This document shows, piece by piece, positions 1 through 8,176 of a DNA stretch of 64,000 bases (position 1 is the first letter of the stretch; each line of letters begins with the position of its first letter). Origin of the DNA: Actinoplanes flavus (GTDB lineage: Bacteria; Actinomycetota; Actinomycetes; Mycobacteriales; Micromonosporaceae). A model generated the notes under the pieces. It did no database searches, had not been told where the DNA came from, and saw only the letters and a program-made list of their open reading frames with translations. Where the stretch lies: NCBI RefSeq assembly GCF_017592555.1, contig NZ_JAGFNS010000040.1, positions 1 to 64,000 of the forward strand, in the 5' to 3' direction. A program made the translations under genes and the position numbers.

Positions 1-109
1 GTCAGCATCATCGGCAGCTTGGCGCGTCGCAAAACAATCTCCCCCGTTTGTCCGGCACGTTGTCGGCCGGGCATGGGAAAGAGATTCCAGGGCGGGCGTT
101 GCACCTCCA

Positions 110-934
110 GTGCCCGAACCGGTGCCGAGCGGTTGCGACCGTCCAGGCCCCGGGGCGAACGACTCGCCACGGGTAATCGACCACGAGAACGCCGGGTTTA
201 CCGAACCCGCGTACCCTTCACGCGTGGGGCTGCGGTTCGAGACACGCCGATCCGACTCGCCATGGGTCGACGCCGTGTGGACGTGCGCGAGCGAGCAGGT
301 CACCGCGATGACGTCGGTCGCGGGAGTGCGCTGGGGCCTGGTGTTCTGGGAGCGGGAGGGCCGGGCGTACGCGAGTGTCACCGGCCCGGAGACCCGGACC
401 CGGACGGCACCGGTGCCTGAGGGCGCCACCTTCACCGGCATCGACTTCGCGGTGGGCACCTCGCTGCGCACCATGTCCACGCCGGCGCTGGTCGACGCTG
501 GTGTCGAGCTGCCCGACACCACACGCCGCACGTTCCGGCTGGACGGCGTGCGCTGGGAGACGCCGGGCCCCGACGACGTCGAGGCGCTGGTCGGCGCTCT
601 GATCCGGGCCGGGACCGTGGTTCGTGATCCGCTCGTCGCCGAGGTGCTGCGAGGTGATCTCCCGGCCGTCTCGGGGCGTACCGTCGAACGCCGGTTCCGC
701 GCCGCGACCGGCCTGACGCGGGGCGCGGTCCGGCAGATCGAGCGGGCCCGGACGGCGGCGGAACTGCTGGCCGGGGGCGACGCGGCCGCCGACGTCGTGG
801 CCAAGCTCGACTACTTCGACGAGCCGCACCTGGCGCGGGCGCTGCGCTCCTACGTCGGCCGCACCGCCCGGCAGTTGCGTGACGGCACGGGCGGCGCGAT
901 CGGCCTGGACCTGGGTCAGCGCCGGACGTCGTAG
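110..934 (+). CDS. AraC-family transcriptional regulator
   Basis: Reads as a 274-residue DNA-binding regulator. The C-terminal part (about residues 185-260) has the two-helix AraC pattern: SGRTVERRFRAATGL, followed by a second helix around DVVAKLDYFDEPHLARAL, which is the usual 'FxDxxHLxRxF' recognition region. The N-terminal half would be a cupin-like sensor domain as in other AraC relatives, but no ligand can be named. The start is uncertain: GTG at 110 gives the longest frame, and GTG codons at 122 and 224 are in frame. The first 30 or so residues look poorly conserved, so a later start is quite possible. Its 3' end overlaps the convergent DHFR-like gene by 19 bases. Confidence 0.75.
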   Translation: MPEPVPSGCDRPGPGANDSPRVIDHENAGFTEPAYPSRVGLRFETRRSDSPWVDAVWTCASEQVTAMTSVAGVRWGLVFWEREGRAYASVTGPETRTRTAPVPEGATFTGIDFAVGTSLRTMSTPALVDAGVELPDTTRRTFRLDGVRWETPGPDDVEALVGALIRAGTVVRDPLVAEVLRGDLPAVSGRTVERRFRAATGLTRGAVRQIERARTAAELLAGGDAAADVVAKLDYFDEPHLARALRSYVGRTARQLRDGTGGAIGLDLGQRRTS

Positions 935-1491
935 ACGAGTTTCAGGATGCCGTTGGAGTAGGTCTGCGACTCGCTCAGCGTCAGCATGTGCTTGTCGCGG
1001 TCGGCCCGGCCGAACAGGCTCTTGCCGGCGCCGAGCAGGACGGGGAAGACGAGCAGGTGGTACCGGTCGATCAGGCCCGCGTCGGACAGCCGCCGGGCCA
1101 GTTCGGCGCTGCCGTGGATGAAGATGGCGCCGCCGTCACCGTTCTTGAGCGCGGCGACGTCGTCGGTGGAGCGCAGGATCGTCGTGGGCCCCCACCCGTC
1201 GACGAGGGCGTCCTCGGAGAGCGTGGCCGACACCACGTACTTGGGGAGGTCCTTGTAGGGGGCGTGGTCCTCCGACCCGGGCCAGATCGGCGCGAACGCC
1301 TCGTAGCTGCGGCGGCCGAACATCAGCGCGGTCGTGTCGGCGAGTTCCTCGCCCTTGAGCGACCACGCCTCGGGGACGAACTCGAGGTCCTTGACCACCC
1401 AGCCGCCGCTGCGGTGTCCCTCCTCCGGCCCGCCGGGCGAGTCCACGACGCCGTCGAGCGACATGAAACCGGTGTAGACCAGATCGCGCAT
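916..1491 (-). CDS. Dihydrofolate reductase-family protein (RibD C-terminal type)
   Basis: A 191-residue cytoplasmic protein of the DHFR-like / RibD C-terminal superfamily. It opens with the typical beta-strand RDLVYTGFMSLDGVVDSPGG and continues with GRRSYEAFAPIW, YVVSATL and a Gly-rich IFIHGSAELARRL segment that corresponds to the NADPH-binding region in this fold. The end contains LLGAGKSLF, also typical. Members are often called deaminase/reductase or DHFR family, but the substrate is generally unknown. It is not the housekeeping folA type. ATG at 1491 follows a purine-rich AGGAGGAGACAG, a strong ribosome-binding site. It converges on the AraC gene. Confidence 0.85.
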   Translation of the reverse strand: MRDLVYTGFMSLDGVVDSPGGPEEGHRSGGWVVKDLEFVPEAWSLKGEELADTTALMFGRRSYEAFAPIWPGSEDHAPYKDLPKYVVSATLSEDALVDGWGPTTILRSTDDVAALKNGDGGAIFIHGSAELARRLSDAGLIDRYHLLVFPVLLGAGKSLFGRADRDKHMLTLSESQTYSNGILKLVYDVRR

Positions 1492-1585
1492 GATGCTGTC
1501 TCCTCCTGCTGGGGCGGGCTGCCGGGTCCACGCTAGAACGTGGCCCGGACGGCCGTCTTGGACGGAAACGACAGCGAAGTCGGCG

Positions 1586-2170
1586 TCACCCGAGCGGGCG
1601 AACCTGCCGCACGGTGTCGCCGGGCGCGATCGTCCCGCCGGTGATCACCCGGGCGTTGAGGCCACGCAGCCGCAGGCTCTTGGCCTCGTCGGTCCAGACG
1701 AACTTGTGGGCGTCGCGCCCGAACCGGGCGGCGAACTTGGCGCAGCCGGTGTGCGGCTGGTCGGTCACCTCGATGACGGCCTGGTCGCCGATCGCGAGGC
1801 GGGAACCCGCGGGCAGGGCCTCGAAACTCAGGTCGAGATCGACGTAGAGCTGGTCGCCGGCGAGTGCCCAGGCGTCGCGATCGGGGCCGGCGATCAGCTC
1901 CACGAACCGGGCGTTGATGACGTTGAGCTGCATGTCGGGATGCGGCGTGCGGTCGGGCGTGCGGGAGCTCGGCCGCCGGCTCCAGTTGTCGCCGACCAAC
2001 CCGGTCTCCCGGTGCAGCTCCGCGTGGGCCAGCACTTCGCGGGCGCCGGTGGTGGGCCGGCGCACGGCCAGCTCCAGGGTCCCCGCGCCCCGCGGGGACT
2101 GCCGCACCAGGTGCAGGCCTTCCAGGATCTCGTCCAGCGAGCGATGCCGTACCGCGATGGTGTCGTCCAC
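1586..2170 (-). CDS. MOSC-domain protein
   Basis: About 194 residues from GTG at 2170; an upstream in-frame start at 2248 would add a poorly conserved 26-residue extension. The MOSC (molybdenum cofactor sulfurase C-terminal) fold is indicated by a beta-rich body with EGL-like GLVGDNWSRR, the DMQLNVINARFVELIAG segment and the characteristic VTDQPHTGCAKFAARFG motif, whose Cys is the conserved sulfur-carrying residue of the family. MOSC proteins are thought to bind sulfur or metal-sulfur groups; no specific reaction can be assigned here. The gene stands alone between the DHFR-like gene and a promoter region shared with the phospholipase gene. Confidence 0.8.
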   Translation of the reverse strand: MDDTIAVRHRSLDEILEGLHLVRQSPRGAGTLELAVRRPTTGAREVLAHAELHRETGLVGDNWSRRPSSRTPDRTPHPDMQLNVINARFVELIAGPDRDAWALAGDQLYVDLDLSFEALPAGSRLAIGDQAVIEVTDQPHTGCAKFAARFGRDAHKFVWTDEAKSLRLRGLNARVITGGTIAPGDTVRQVRPLG

Positions 2171-2403
2171 GACTGCACTCTGCCGCACGCCCGCAAGGGT
2201 GCTCCACGCCGTTTCCCAGAACCTGGCACAGTGTCCGTTTTTGCACACATCGACAAATTACTATCGAGTAACCGGGATCCGGCCGATCAGGCATTCAACT
2301 TAGTCATCGTTTGGGAAACACGCCGGCAACAATCGGCGGTTCCCCGGCGGTGCCATCCCCAACACCCGCCCACCACCGGGGCGGGCATCTCATGAGGAGC
2401 CGG

Positions 2404-2946
2404 ATGCACCCGTCAGTCCCGATCCCCCGCCCCCTCCGTACCGTCCTCGCCGCCCTGGTCGCCGTCCTGGCCGTCCTGGGCGCGCCGAGCCCCGCGCAGG
2501 CCGCCCCCGCCGACAAGCCGGCCGTTCTCGCCTCCTTCACCCAGACCAGCGTGAGCAGCTACAACTCCTGGAACGCCGCGCGGCAGAACCAGGGCGCCTG
2601 GTCCGCCTACGCGTTCATCTGGAGCACCGACTACTGCTCGTCCAGTCCGGACAACCCGCTCGGGTTCGACTTCAAGCTGTCCTGCTGGCGCCACGACTTC
2701 GGCTACCGCAACTACAAGGACATCGGCGCGTTCAGCGCCAACAAGAGCCGGCTCGACTCGATGTTCTACGAGGACCTGAAGCGCAAGTGCGCCACCTATG
2801 CGGCCGCCGTCCGACCGGCCTGTTACAGCCTGGCCTGGACCTATTACGAAGCAGTGTCCATCGCCGGATCGCTCGCCGCCGTCAGCGCCGCCGACCTGGA
2901 AGCCGCCGCCGAGTTGAAGGCCGCGGGCGAGGCCGCCGCCCGCTGA
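2404..2946 (+). CDS. Secreted phospholipase A2 (prokaryotic type)
   Basis: A 180-residue exported enzyme expected to hydrolyse the sn-2 ester of phospholipids outside the cell. The N-terminus has Arg residues, a long Ala/Val/Leu core and an APSPAQAAPA signal-peptidase site. The mature part carries the catalytic PLA2 signature SCWRHDFGYRNY, with the His-Asp pair (HD) and flanking Cys as in Streptomyces PLA2, plus further Cys residues at DYCSS, KRKCATY and RPACYS that fit two disulfides. ATG at 2404 is preferred because GAGGAG lies at 2394-2399; ATG at 2392 is the alternative. A C-terminal Ala/Glu-rich tail of about 25 residues follows. A hairpin just downstream probably ends the transcript. 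Confidence 0.88.
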   Translation: MHPSVPIPRPLRTVLAALVAVLAVLGAPSPAQAAPADKPAVLASFTQTSVSSYNSWNAARQNQGAWSAYAFIWSTDYCSSSPDNPLGFDFKLSCWRHDFGYRNYKDIGAFSANKSRLDSMFYEDLKRKCATYAAAVRPACYSLAWTYYEAVSIAGSLAAVSAADLEAAAELKAAGEAAAR

Positions 2947-2960
2947 CCGATTCAGCCCAG

Positions 2961-2989
2961 AGCCCGGCGGCGGTCCCGGCCGCCGGGCT
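2961..2989. terminator. Bidirectional hairpin terminator candidate
   Basis: A perfect 10-base stem (AGCCCGGCGG at 2961-2970, CCGCCGGGCT at 2980-2989) with a 9-base loop lies between the convergent phospholipase and CBM2 genes. There is no T-run, as is common for actinobacterial hairpin terminators. Confidence 0.6.
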
Positions 2990-3021
2990 CCGGGCCCCTC
3001 CCGGTCACGGTCACGACGTTC

Positions 3022-3420
3022 TCAGCCGACGGTGCACCGGTTGTCGTTGATCCGGAACTCGGCCGGCCGCGGGCCCTTGACGTCGCCCGCGGCATGGAAT
3101 CCCACCGACACCGACTTCCCCGATAGCACGTCACTGTTGTAGGCGAGGCTCTTCGCGGTCACCTCCTGCCCGTCGACGGTGAAGGTCGCCTCCCATCCAC
3201 TGCGGAGGGTCTGCCCGGCCGGCAGCGCGAACCTCAGCGTCCAGCCGTACAGGGTGAGCCCACCGGTGTTGGTGATGGTGATCTGCCCGTTGAACGACCA
3301 CGAGTCGCCGTTGGTCACATAGCCGACATGACACACCGCGGGCTCCGCGGCGACCGCCGGCGCGGACGGCGTGAGCAGGGCCGCGGCCAGGCCGGCGACA
3401 ACCGCCATTGATCGATGCAT
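3022..3420 (-). CDS. Secreted stand-alone CBM2 (cellulose-binding) protein
   Basis: A 132-residue secreted protein. After a signal peptide (MAVVAGLAAALLTPSAPAVA) the whole mature chain is one carbohydrate-binding module of family 2: a Cys near each end (AVCHVGY and DNRCTVG, expected disulfide), SWSFNGQITITNTG, the aromatic LYGWTLRFALPAGQ segment and VGFHAAG. The Trp residues fit the cellulose/chitin-binding face of CBM2. Unusually there is no catalytic domain, so it would act as a free binding protein. ATG at 3420 follows a GGGAG site about 10 bases upstream. It is divergent from the AfsR-like gene, with 138 bases between starts. Confidence 0.85.
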   Translation of the reverse strand: MHRSMAVVAGLAAALLTPSAPAVAAEPAVCHVGYVTNGDSWSFNGQITITNTGGLTLYGWTLRFALPAGQTLRSGWEATFTVDGQEVTAKSLAYNSDVLSGKSVSVGFHAAGDVKGPRPAEFRINDNRCTVG

Positions 3421-3558
3421 GACGATGCAGCTCCCGTGCTTGTGGGATCGGTTCAGGTCCACCTAAGGTTCCTTGAGCAGGGTGGAGCACCCGACTGGAT
3501 CCTGACTGGACGATGGCTGGACGACACCGCTCCACCACCCTTTGCCGGGGGTGAGAGC

Positions 3559-6500
3559 GTGCGGATTCAAGTGCTGGGCCCGGTCCGCGCATGGCTTGGC
3601 GACGACCCGGTGGCACTCACCTCGGCGGGCCGGCGCGCCGTGCTGGGCCTGCTCGCGGTGGCCGGCGGACAGCCGCTGGGCCAGGCCGAGCTGATCGACG
3701 CGCTGTGGGGCGACCGGCCCCCGCCGAGCGCGGCCAACATCATCCAGACACACGTCAAGCACCTGCGCCGGCTTCTGGAACCCGGGCGGGCCTTCCGTTC
3801 GCACAGCGCCCGCCTCCCCCGCGTCGGCGACGGCTACGCCCTGCGGGTGTCCGAGGAGAGCCTGGACCTCCTGCGCTTCCGGCGACTGCTCGCCGACGCG
3901 ACCGCCGCGCGGCAGAACGGCGACCAGCGGACCGCCGCCGACCTGTCCGCCGAGGCGCTCGCGCAGTGGCAGGGCACACCGCTGATGGACGTGCCGATGC
4001 TGGCCGGCCATCCCAAGGTCCTGGCCCTCATCGAGGAGCGGCGGGCCGCCCTGGGCCGCTACGGCGAACTCATGATCATGCTGGGCGCGGTGTCCGAGGC
4101 GCTGCCGGCCCTGGAGGAGGCCGCGGCGGCCCAGCCGCTCGACGAGGCCGGGCAGGCCCGGCTGATCCGCGCCTATGCGGCGGCCGGGCGCCGGGCCAAG
4201 GCGTTCGCGACCTTTCATGACACGCGCCGGCTGCTCGCCGACGAGCTGGGCGTCGATCCCGGCCCGGAGCTGTCCGCCGCGCACGCGTCCCTGCTGCGCG
4301 ATCCCGGCGAGGCCGTCGCCGTTCCGGCGCCGCGGACCAACACCACAAACCCGCATCCGGTACGACCGGCGCCCGCCCAGCTACCGGCGGACGTACCGGG
4401 GTTCACCGGCCGCGACGGCGAACTCGCCGCACTGGACCGGCTGGTCACGGCCGGCGAGCAGACGGTCGTGACGGTGTCCGGCATGGCCGGCGTGGGCAAG
4501 ACGGCGCTGGCGGTGCGATGGGCGCACCGGGCCCGCTCCCGGTTCCCGGACGGCCAGCTGCACGTGAACCTGCGCGGCTACGACTCGGAACAGCCGATGA
4601 CGCCGGAGGACGCGCTCGCCGGGTTCCTCCGGGCCCTGGGCATGGCCGGCACCGACATCCCGGCCGGGCGGGACGAGCGCGCCGCCGCCTACCGGAGCCT
4701 GCTCGACGGCCGCCGCGTGCTCGTCGTGCTGGACAACGCCGTGTCGGTCGATCAGGTGTGGCCGCTGCTGCCCGGCACGGCGTCCTGCACGGTGGTGGTG
4801 ACCAGCCGGGACATGCTGCCGGGCCTGGTCGCCCGGCACGGCGCGGGCCGGCTCGTCGTGCCGCTGCTGCCCGCCGGGGAGGCGCTGGTCCTGATCACCC
4901 GGCTGATCGGCGACCGGGTGCGCGACGAGCCCGCGGCCGCGGCCGACCTGATCGGGCGGTGTGCGCACCTGCCGCTGGCGTTGCGGGTCGCCGCCGAACT
5001 GGCGATCGGGCGGCCGGAGACGCCGTTGCGGGACCTGGTGGCCGAACTCGCCGACGAGAGCCGCCGCCTGGAGTTGCTGAACGCCGGCGGCGACCCGCAG
5101 ACCGGGGTCCGCGCCGTCTTCTCCTGGTCCTACCGGCAGCTCTCCCCGGCCGCGGCGCGGGCCTTCCGGTTGCTCGGCCTGGTTCCCGGCCCGGACGTGG
5201 CGGGCTACGCGGTCGCCGCGTTGCTGGACACCGGCGTCGCCGAGGCCGGTGAGCTGCTGGAGGTGCTGGCCCGGGCCCATCTGGTCCAGCACGTGACGGC
5301 CGACCGCTACAGCCAGCACGACCTGCTCCGGGCGTACGCCATCGATCTTGGTTGGTCAGGGGTGGAGAGTGACCGGGCACGGGAGCGACTCGCCGACGCC
5401 ACCCTGTTCACCGCGACCGCCGCGATGGACACGCTCTATCCGGCCGAGCGGCACCGGCGGGTCCGCGCCGTCCGGCCGCGGTCGCCGATCCCGCCGGTCG
5501 GCGACGGCGCGGGCGCCCAGGCCTGGCTGGACCGGGAACGCGACAACCTGGTGGCGCTGGTGGCGCACGCGGCCGTCCACGATCGGCCCGCGCACGCCGT
5601 CGGTCTCACCCTCACGCTGCTGCGTTACCTGGAGAGCGGCGGCCACTACCCGGAGGCCGTCGTCATGCACGAGCACGCGGTGCGGGCCGCCCGGCTGACC
5701 GGGGACGCCGCCGCGGAGGCGCAACTGCTGACCAACCTCGCGGTCATGGACGTGCAGCAGGGCCACTACGAACGGGCGGAAACCGTGCTACGGCGCGCGG
5801 TCGAGCTGGCCCGGGCGTGCGGCGACCACGCCGTCCAGGCGCGGGCGCTGGGCAATCTCGGTCACGTCGACCAGTGGCAGGGCCGCTACGACGACGCGGC
5901 CGACGCCCTGCGCAAGGCACTGGAACTGTGCCGGCAGACCGGTGACCGGGCGGCCGAGGCGCGGGCGCTGGGCAACCTGGGCCAGGTGCTGCGGCGGCAG
6001 GGCCTCGACGAGCAGGCGGCGGCGTACCTGAGCGAATCGGTCCGGATCTGCCGCGACATCGACGATCCGGTCGGCGAGGGGTACGCCCTGGTCAGCCTCG
6101 GCGACATCGCCGCACGGCAGCGGGACAGCCGGCGCGCGGTCCGCGCACACCGCGAGGCCCTGGACGTCTTCCGCCGGACCAACGAACGCGCCGGCACCGC
6201 GCTGGCGCTCGACGGGCTCGGCGCGGCCACCCACGACGTCGTCTTCCTGCGCGAGGCGCTGGAGATCTTCCAGCAGCTCGGCGAACGGGCCGGCGAGGCC
6301 CGGGTCACCAACAGCCTGGGCGAGGCCCTCACCACCACCGGCCGGCCGGCGGACGGCCGGGAACGGCATCTGGCGGCGCTCACCCTGGCGACCGGCACCG
6401 GCGACCGGTACGAGTCGGCGCGGGCGCACGCCGGCCTGGCCCGCGCGGCCGAGATGCTCGGCGACCCGGACACCGCCGAGCAGCACCGCAACCAGGCGTG

Positions 6501-6564
6501 GACCGGTTACACCGAGATCGGCGCCCCGGAGGCCGAGGACATCCGCCGCCTCATCGACCGCTGA
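3559..6564 (+). CDS. AfsR/SARP-type regulator (BTAD, NB-ARC and TPR domains)
   Basis: A 1001-residue signal-integrating transcriptional activator. Order of domains: winged-helix DNA-binding domain (about residues 1-95, RIQVLGPVRAWLGDD...SAGRRAVLGLLA), bacterial transcriptional activation domain (about 95-245), NB-ARC ATPase (Walker A GMAGVGKTALAVRWA near residue 307, Walker B VLVVLDNA, RNBS-like VVVTSRD), and at least six tetratricopeptide repeats (about 700-980, recurrent ARALGNLGHV / ARALGNLGQV). GTG at 3559 is chosen because GGGGGTGAG precedes it and RIQVLGP is the canonical SARP beginning. AfsR homologs activate secondary metabolism, but no biosynthetic cluster lies next to it, so its targets are elsewhere or are local secreted proteins. 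Confidence 0.9.
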   Translation: MRIQVLGPVRAWLGDDPVALTSAGRRAVLGLLAVAGGQPLGQAELIDALWGDRPPPSAANIIQTHVKHLRRLLEPGRAFRSHSARLPRVGDGYALRVSEESLDLLRFRRLLADATAARQNGDQRTAADLSAEALAQWQGTPLMDVPMLAGHPKVLALIEERRAALGRYGELMIMLGAVSEALPALEEAAAAQPLDEAGQARLIRAYAAAGRRAKAFATFHDTRRLLADELGVDPGPELSAAHASLLRDPGEAVAVPAPRTNTTNPHPVRPAPAQLPADVPGFTGRDGELAALDRLVTAGEQTVVTVSGMAGVGKTALAVRWAHRARSRFPDGQLHVNLRGYDSEQPMTPEDALAGFLRALGMAGTDIPAGRDERAAAYRSLLDGRRVLVVLDNAVSVDQVWPLLPGTASCTVVVTSRDMLPGLVARHGAGRLVVPLLPAGEALVLITRLIGDRVRDEPAAAADLIGRCAHLPLALRVAAELAIGRPETPLRDLVAELADESRRLELLNAGGDPQTGVRAVFSWSYRQLSPAAARAFRLLGLVPGPDVAGYAVAALLDTGVAEAGELLEVLARAHLVQHVTADRYSQHDLLRAYAIDLGWSGVESDRARERLADATLFTATAAMDTLYPAERHRRVRAVRPRSPIPPVGDGAGAQAWLDRERDNLVALVAHAAVHDRPAHAVGLTLTLLRYLESGGHYPEAVVMHEHAVRAARLTGDAAAEAQLLTNLAVMDVQQGHYERAETVLRRAVELARACGDHAVQARALGNLGHVDQWQGRYDDAADALRKALELCRQTGDRAAEARALGNLGQVLRRQGLDEQAAAYLSESVRICRDIDDPVGEGYALVSLGDIAARQRDSRRAVRAHREALDVFRRTNERAGTALALDGLGAATHDVVFLREALEIFQQLGERAGEARVTNSLGEALTTTGRPADGRERHLAALTLATGTGDRYESARAHAGLARAAEMLGDPDTAEQHRNQAWTGYTEIGAPEAEDIRRLIDR

Positions 6565-6659
6565 CTGTCCGGAGGTCCATTCCGCGTCCAGTCCCGGTCC
6601 ATTCCGCATTCCTAACTTTCGATGCGCAAGCCGCTCGAGGGAATCGGAGAGGAACACTC

Positions 6660-7517
6660 ATGAGGGCACGGATGAAGAAGTGGGCCGCGTCGGCGGCGGT
6701 TCTGGTGATCGCGACCGCCACCCTGGTGGCCGCGCAGCCGGGCAGCGGTTCGGCCGCGGCCACCCCCGGCCTGCAGGCCTACGGCATCTCCCAGAACGGC
6801 ACCCGGATGCTGGCCTTCAAGACCAACACCCCGGAACAGCAGGACTGGGTACGCCGTATCACCGGCCTGGTCGGCGACACGTCCGTGATCGGGATCGACA
6901 TCCGGGTCCAGGACAACACCCTGTACGCCGTCGGCAACCAGGGCGGCATCTACACCATCGGGATCCCGAGCACGATCGCGACGAAGGTGTCCCAGCTGAC
7001 CGAGACCCTGTACGGCACCCGGTTCGGCGTCGACTTCAACCCGGCCGCCGACCGGCTGCGCGTGATCAGCGACAACGGCCAGAACCTGCGCCACAACCTC
7101 GGCGACCACACCACCACCGCGGACACCACGCTGACCACCCCGCCGACGACCGGCCCGGCCAAGGGGGTCACCGCGGCGGCGTACACGAACAACGACCTGA
7201 ACGCCACCACCAACACCACGCTGTTCGCCATCAACACCACGTCCGACCAGGTGGTCATCCAGTCCCCGGCGAACCAGGGCTTCCTGGTCGCCACCGGCAA
7301 CCTGGGCGTCGACGCCGCGCCGGACACCGGCTTCGACATCTACAGCGACCTGAGCAACGGCAAGACCGTGTCGTCGACGGCGTTCGCGGTGCTCACTCCG
7401 GCGAGCGGCTACCAGACGCTGTACACGGTGGACCTGCTCACCGGGGCGGCGTCGATCGTCGGCGAGTTCGCACTGGACGTGTCGGACATCGCGGTGGCAC
7501 TCGACACCACCTACTGA
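6660..7517 (+). CDS. Secreted DUF4394-domain protein
   Basis: A 285-residue exported protein. A signal peptide with Arg/Lys residues, an Ala/Val core and cleavage near GSGSAAA is followed by a DUF4394 beta-propeller-like body: repeated blade-like segments such as IGIDIRVQDNTLYAVGNQGGI, RFGVDFNPAADRLRVISDNG and GFDIYSDLS. The family has no assigned activity; proteins of this type are predicted to be secreted. ATG at 6660 is chosen over the upstream frame because GGAGAGGAA precedes it with good spacing and the signal peptide begins there. It follows the AfsR-like gene on the same strand with 95 bases between, and overlaps the convergent TetR gene by seven bases. Confidence 0.85.
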   Translation: MRARMKKWAASAAVLVIATATLVAAQPGSGSAAATPGLQAYGISQNGTRMLAFKTNTPEQQDWVRRITGLVGDTSVIGIDIRVQDNTLYAVGNQGGIYTIGIPSTIATKVSQLTETLYGTRFGVDFNPAADRLRVISDNGQNLRHNLGDHTTTADTTLTTPPTTGPAKGVTAAAYTNNDLNATTNTTLFAINTTSDQVVIQSPANQGFLVATGNLGVDAAPDTGFDIYSDLSNGKTVSSTAFAVLTPASGYQTLYTVDLLTGAASIVGEFALDVSDIAVALDTTY

Positions 7518-8173
7518 TCATCCGATCCGTCGCGCCGGTGGGGGGCCGTGTGCCCACCACCGGCGCTGAGCCCGGTGACGAAGAGGCGGGCCAGCTCGGT
7601 CAGCATCCGGCGCGGCTCGATGCCCTGCTCCTCGGCGAGGCGGTCGCCCAGCCCGTAGACCCGTTGGGCGAGTCCCAGGTAGGCGTTGGTCAGCGTGGAC
7701 GCGGTCAGCTCCGGTGACGAGGTCAGGATCAGGGTGCCGTCCCGGCTGCCGTCGCGGAGGATCGCCACGATCGGCGCGAGCAGATGGTGGACGGCGGCCC
7801 GGAACTGTCCACCGAGATCGCTGTCGTCGTCGCCCGCCGGCTCGGCGTCGAACACCCGGGTGAACCGGACCTCGTCGGCGGCGTCGTCGACGAGCTGCTC
7901 GACGTCGGCGAGCGCGGCCCGCAGACGGTCGGCGCCGGTGCCCTGCCAGCCGGTGCCGAGGTCGTGCAGCAGGCGTCCCCACCGTTGGAGGATCCGCACC
8001 TCGACGGCGAGGGCGACCTGCTCCCGGGTGGCGAAATACCGGTAGACGGTACGGCGGGTGACGTCGCACCGGTCGGCGATGTCGTCGATCGTGACCCGGT
8101 CGACGCCCCGGTCCAGGAAGAGCTCGTAAGCGGCGGCGATCAGCGCCTCGCGCCTTCTTTCCCGTACGCCCAC
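7511..8173 (-). CDS. TetR-family regulator
   Basis: A 220-residue repressor-type protein. The N-terminal helix-turn-helix (residues 10-55) reads LIAAAYELFLDRGVDRVTID, then IADRCDVTRRTVYRYFATRE, a textbook TetR DNA-binding domain. The remaining helices form the ligand-binding part. It lies 3 bases downstream of the GPH symporter stop on the same strand, so the two are probably co-transcribed and the regulator likely controls the symporter operon, perhaps through the palindrome at 9501-9524. The inducer is unknown. Confidence 0.87.
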   Translation of the reverse strand: MGVRERRREALIAAAYELFLDRGVDRVTIDDIADRCDVTRRTVYRYFATREQVALAVEVRILQRWGRLLHDLGTGWQGTGADRLRAALADVEQLVDDAADEVRFTRVFDAEPAGDDDSDLGGQFRAAVHHLLAPIVAILRDGSRDGTLILTSSPELTASTLTNAYLGLAQRVYGLGDRLAEEQGIEPRRMLTELARLFVTGLSAGGGHTAPHRRDGSDDQ

Positions 8174-8176
8174 GGC

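Noticed and set aside
3415-6657. A natural-product cluster around the AfsR-like regulator
   Set aside because: No polyketide synthase, peptide synthetase, terpene or RiPP enzyme is present nearby; the regulator alone is not evidence of a cluster.
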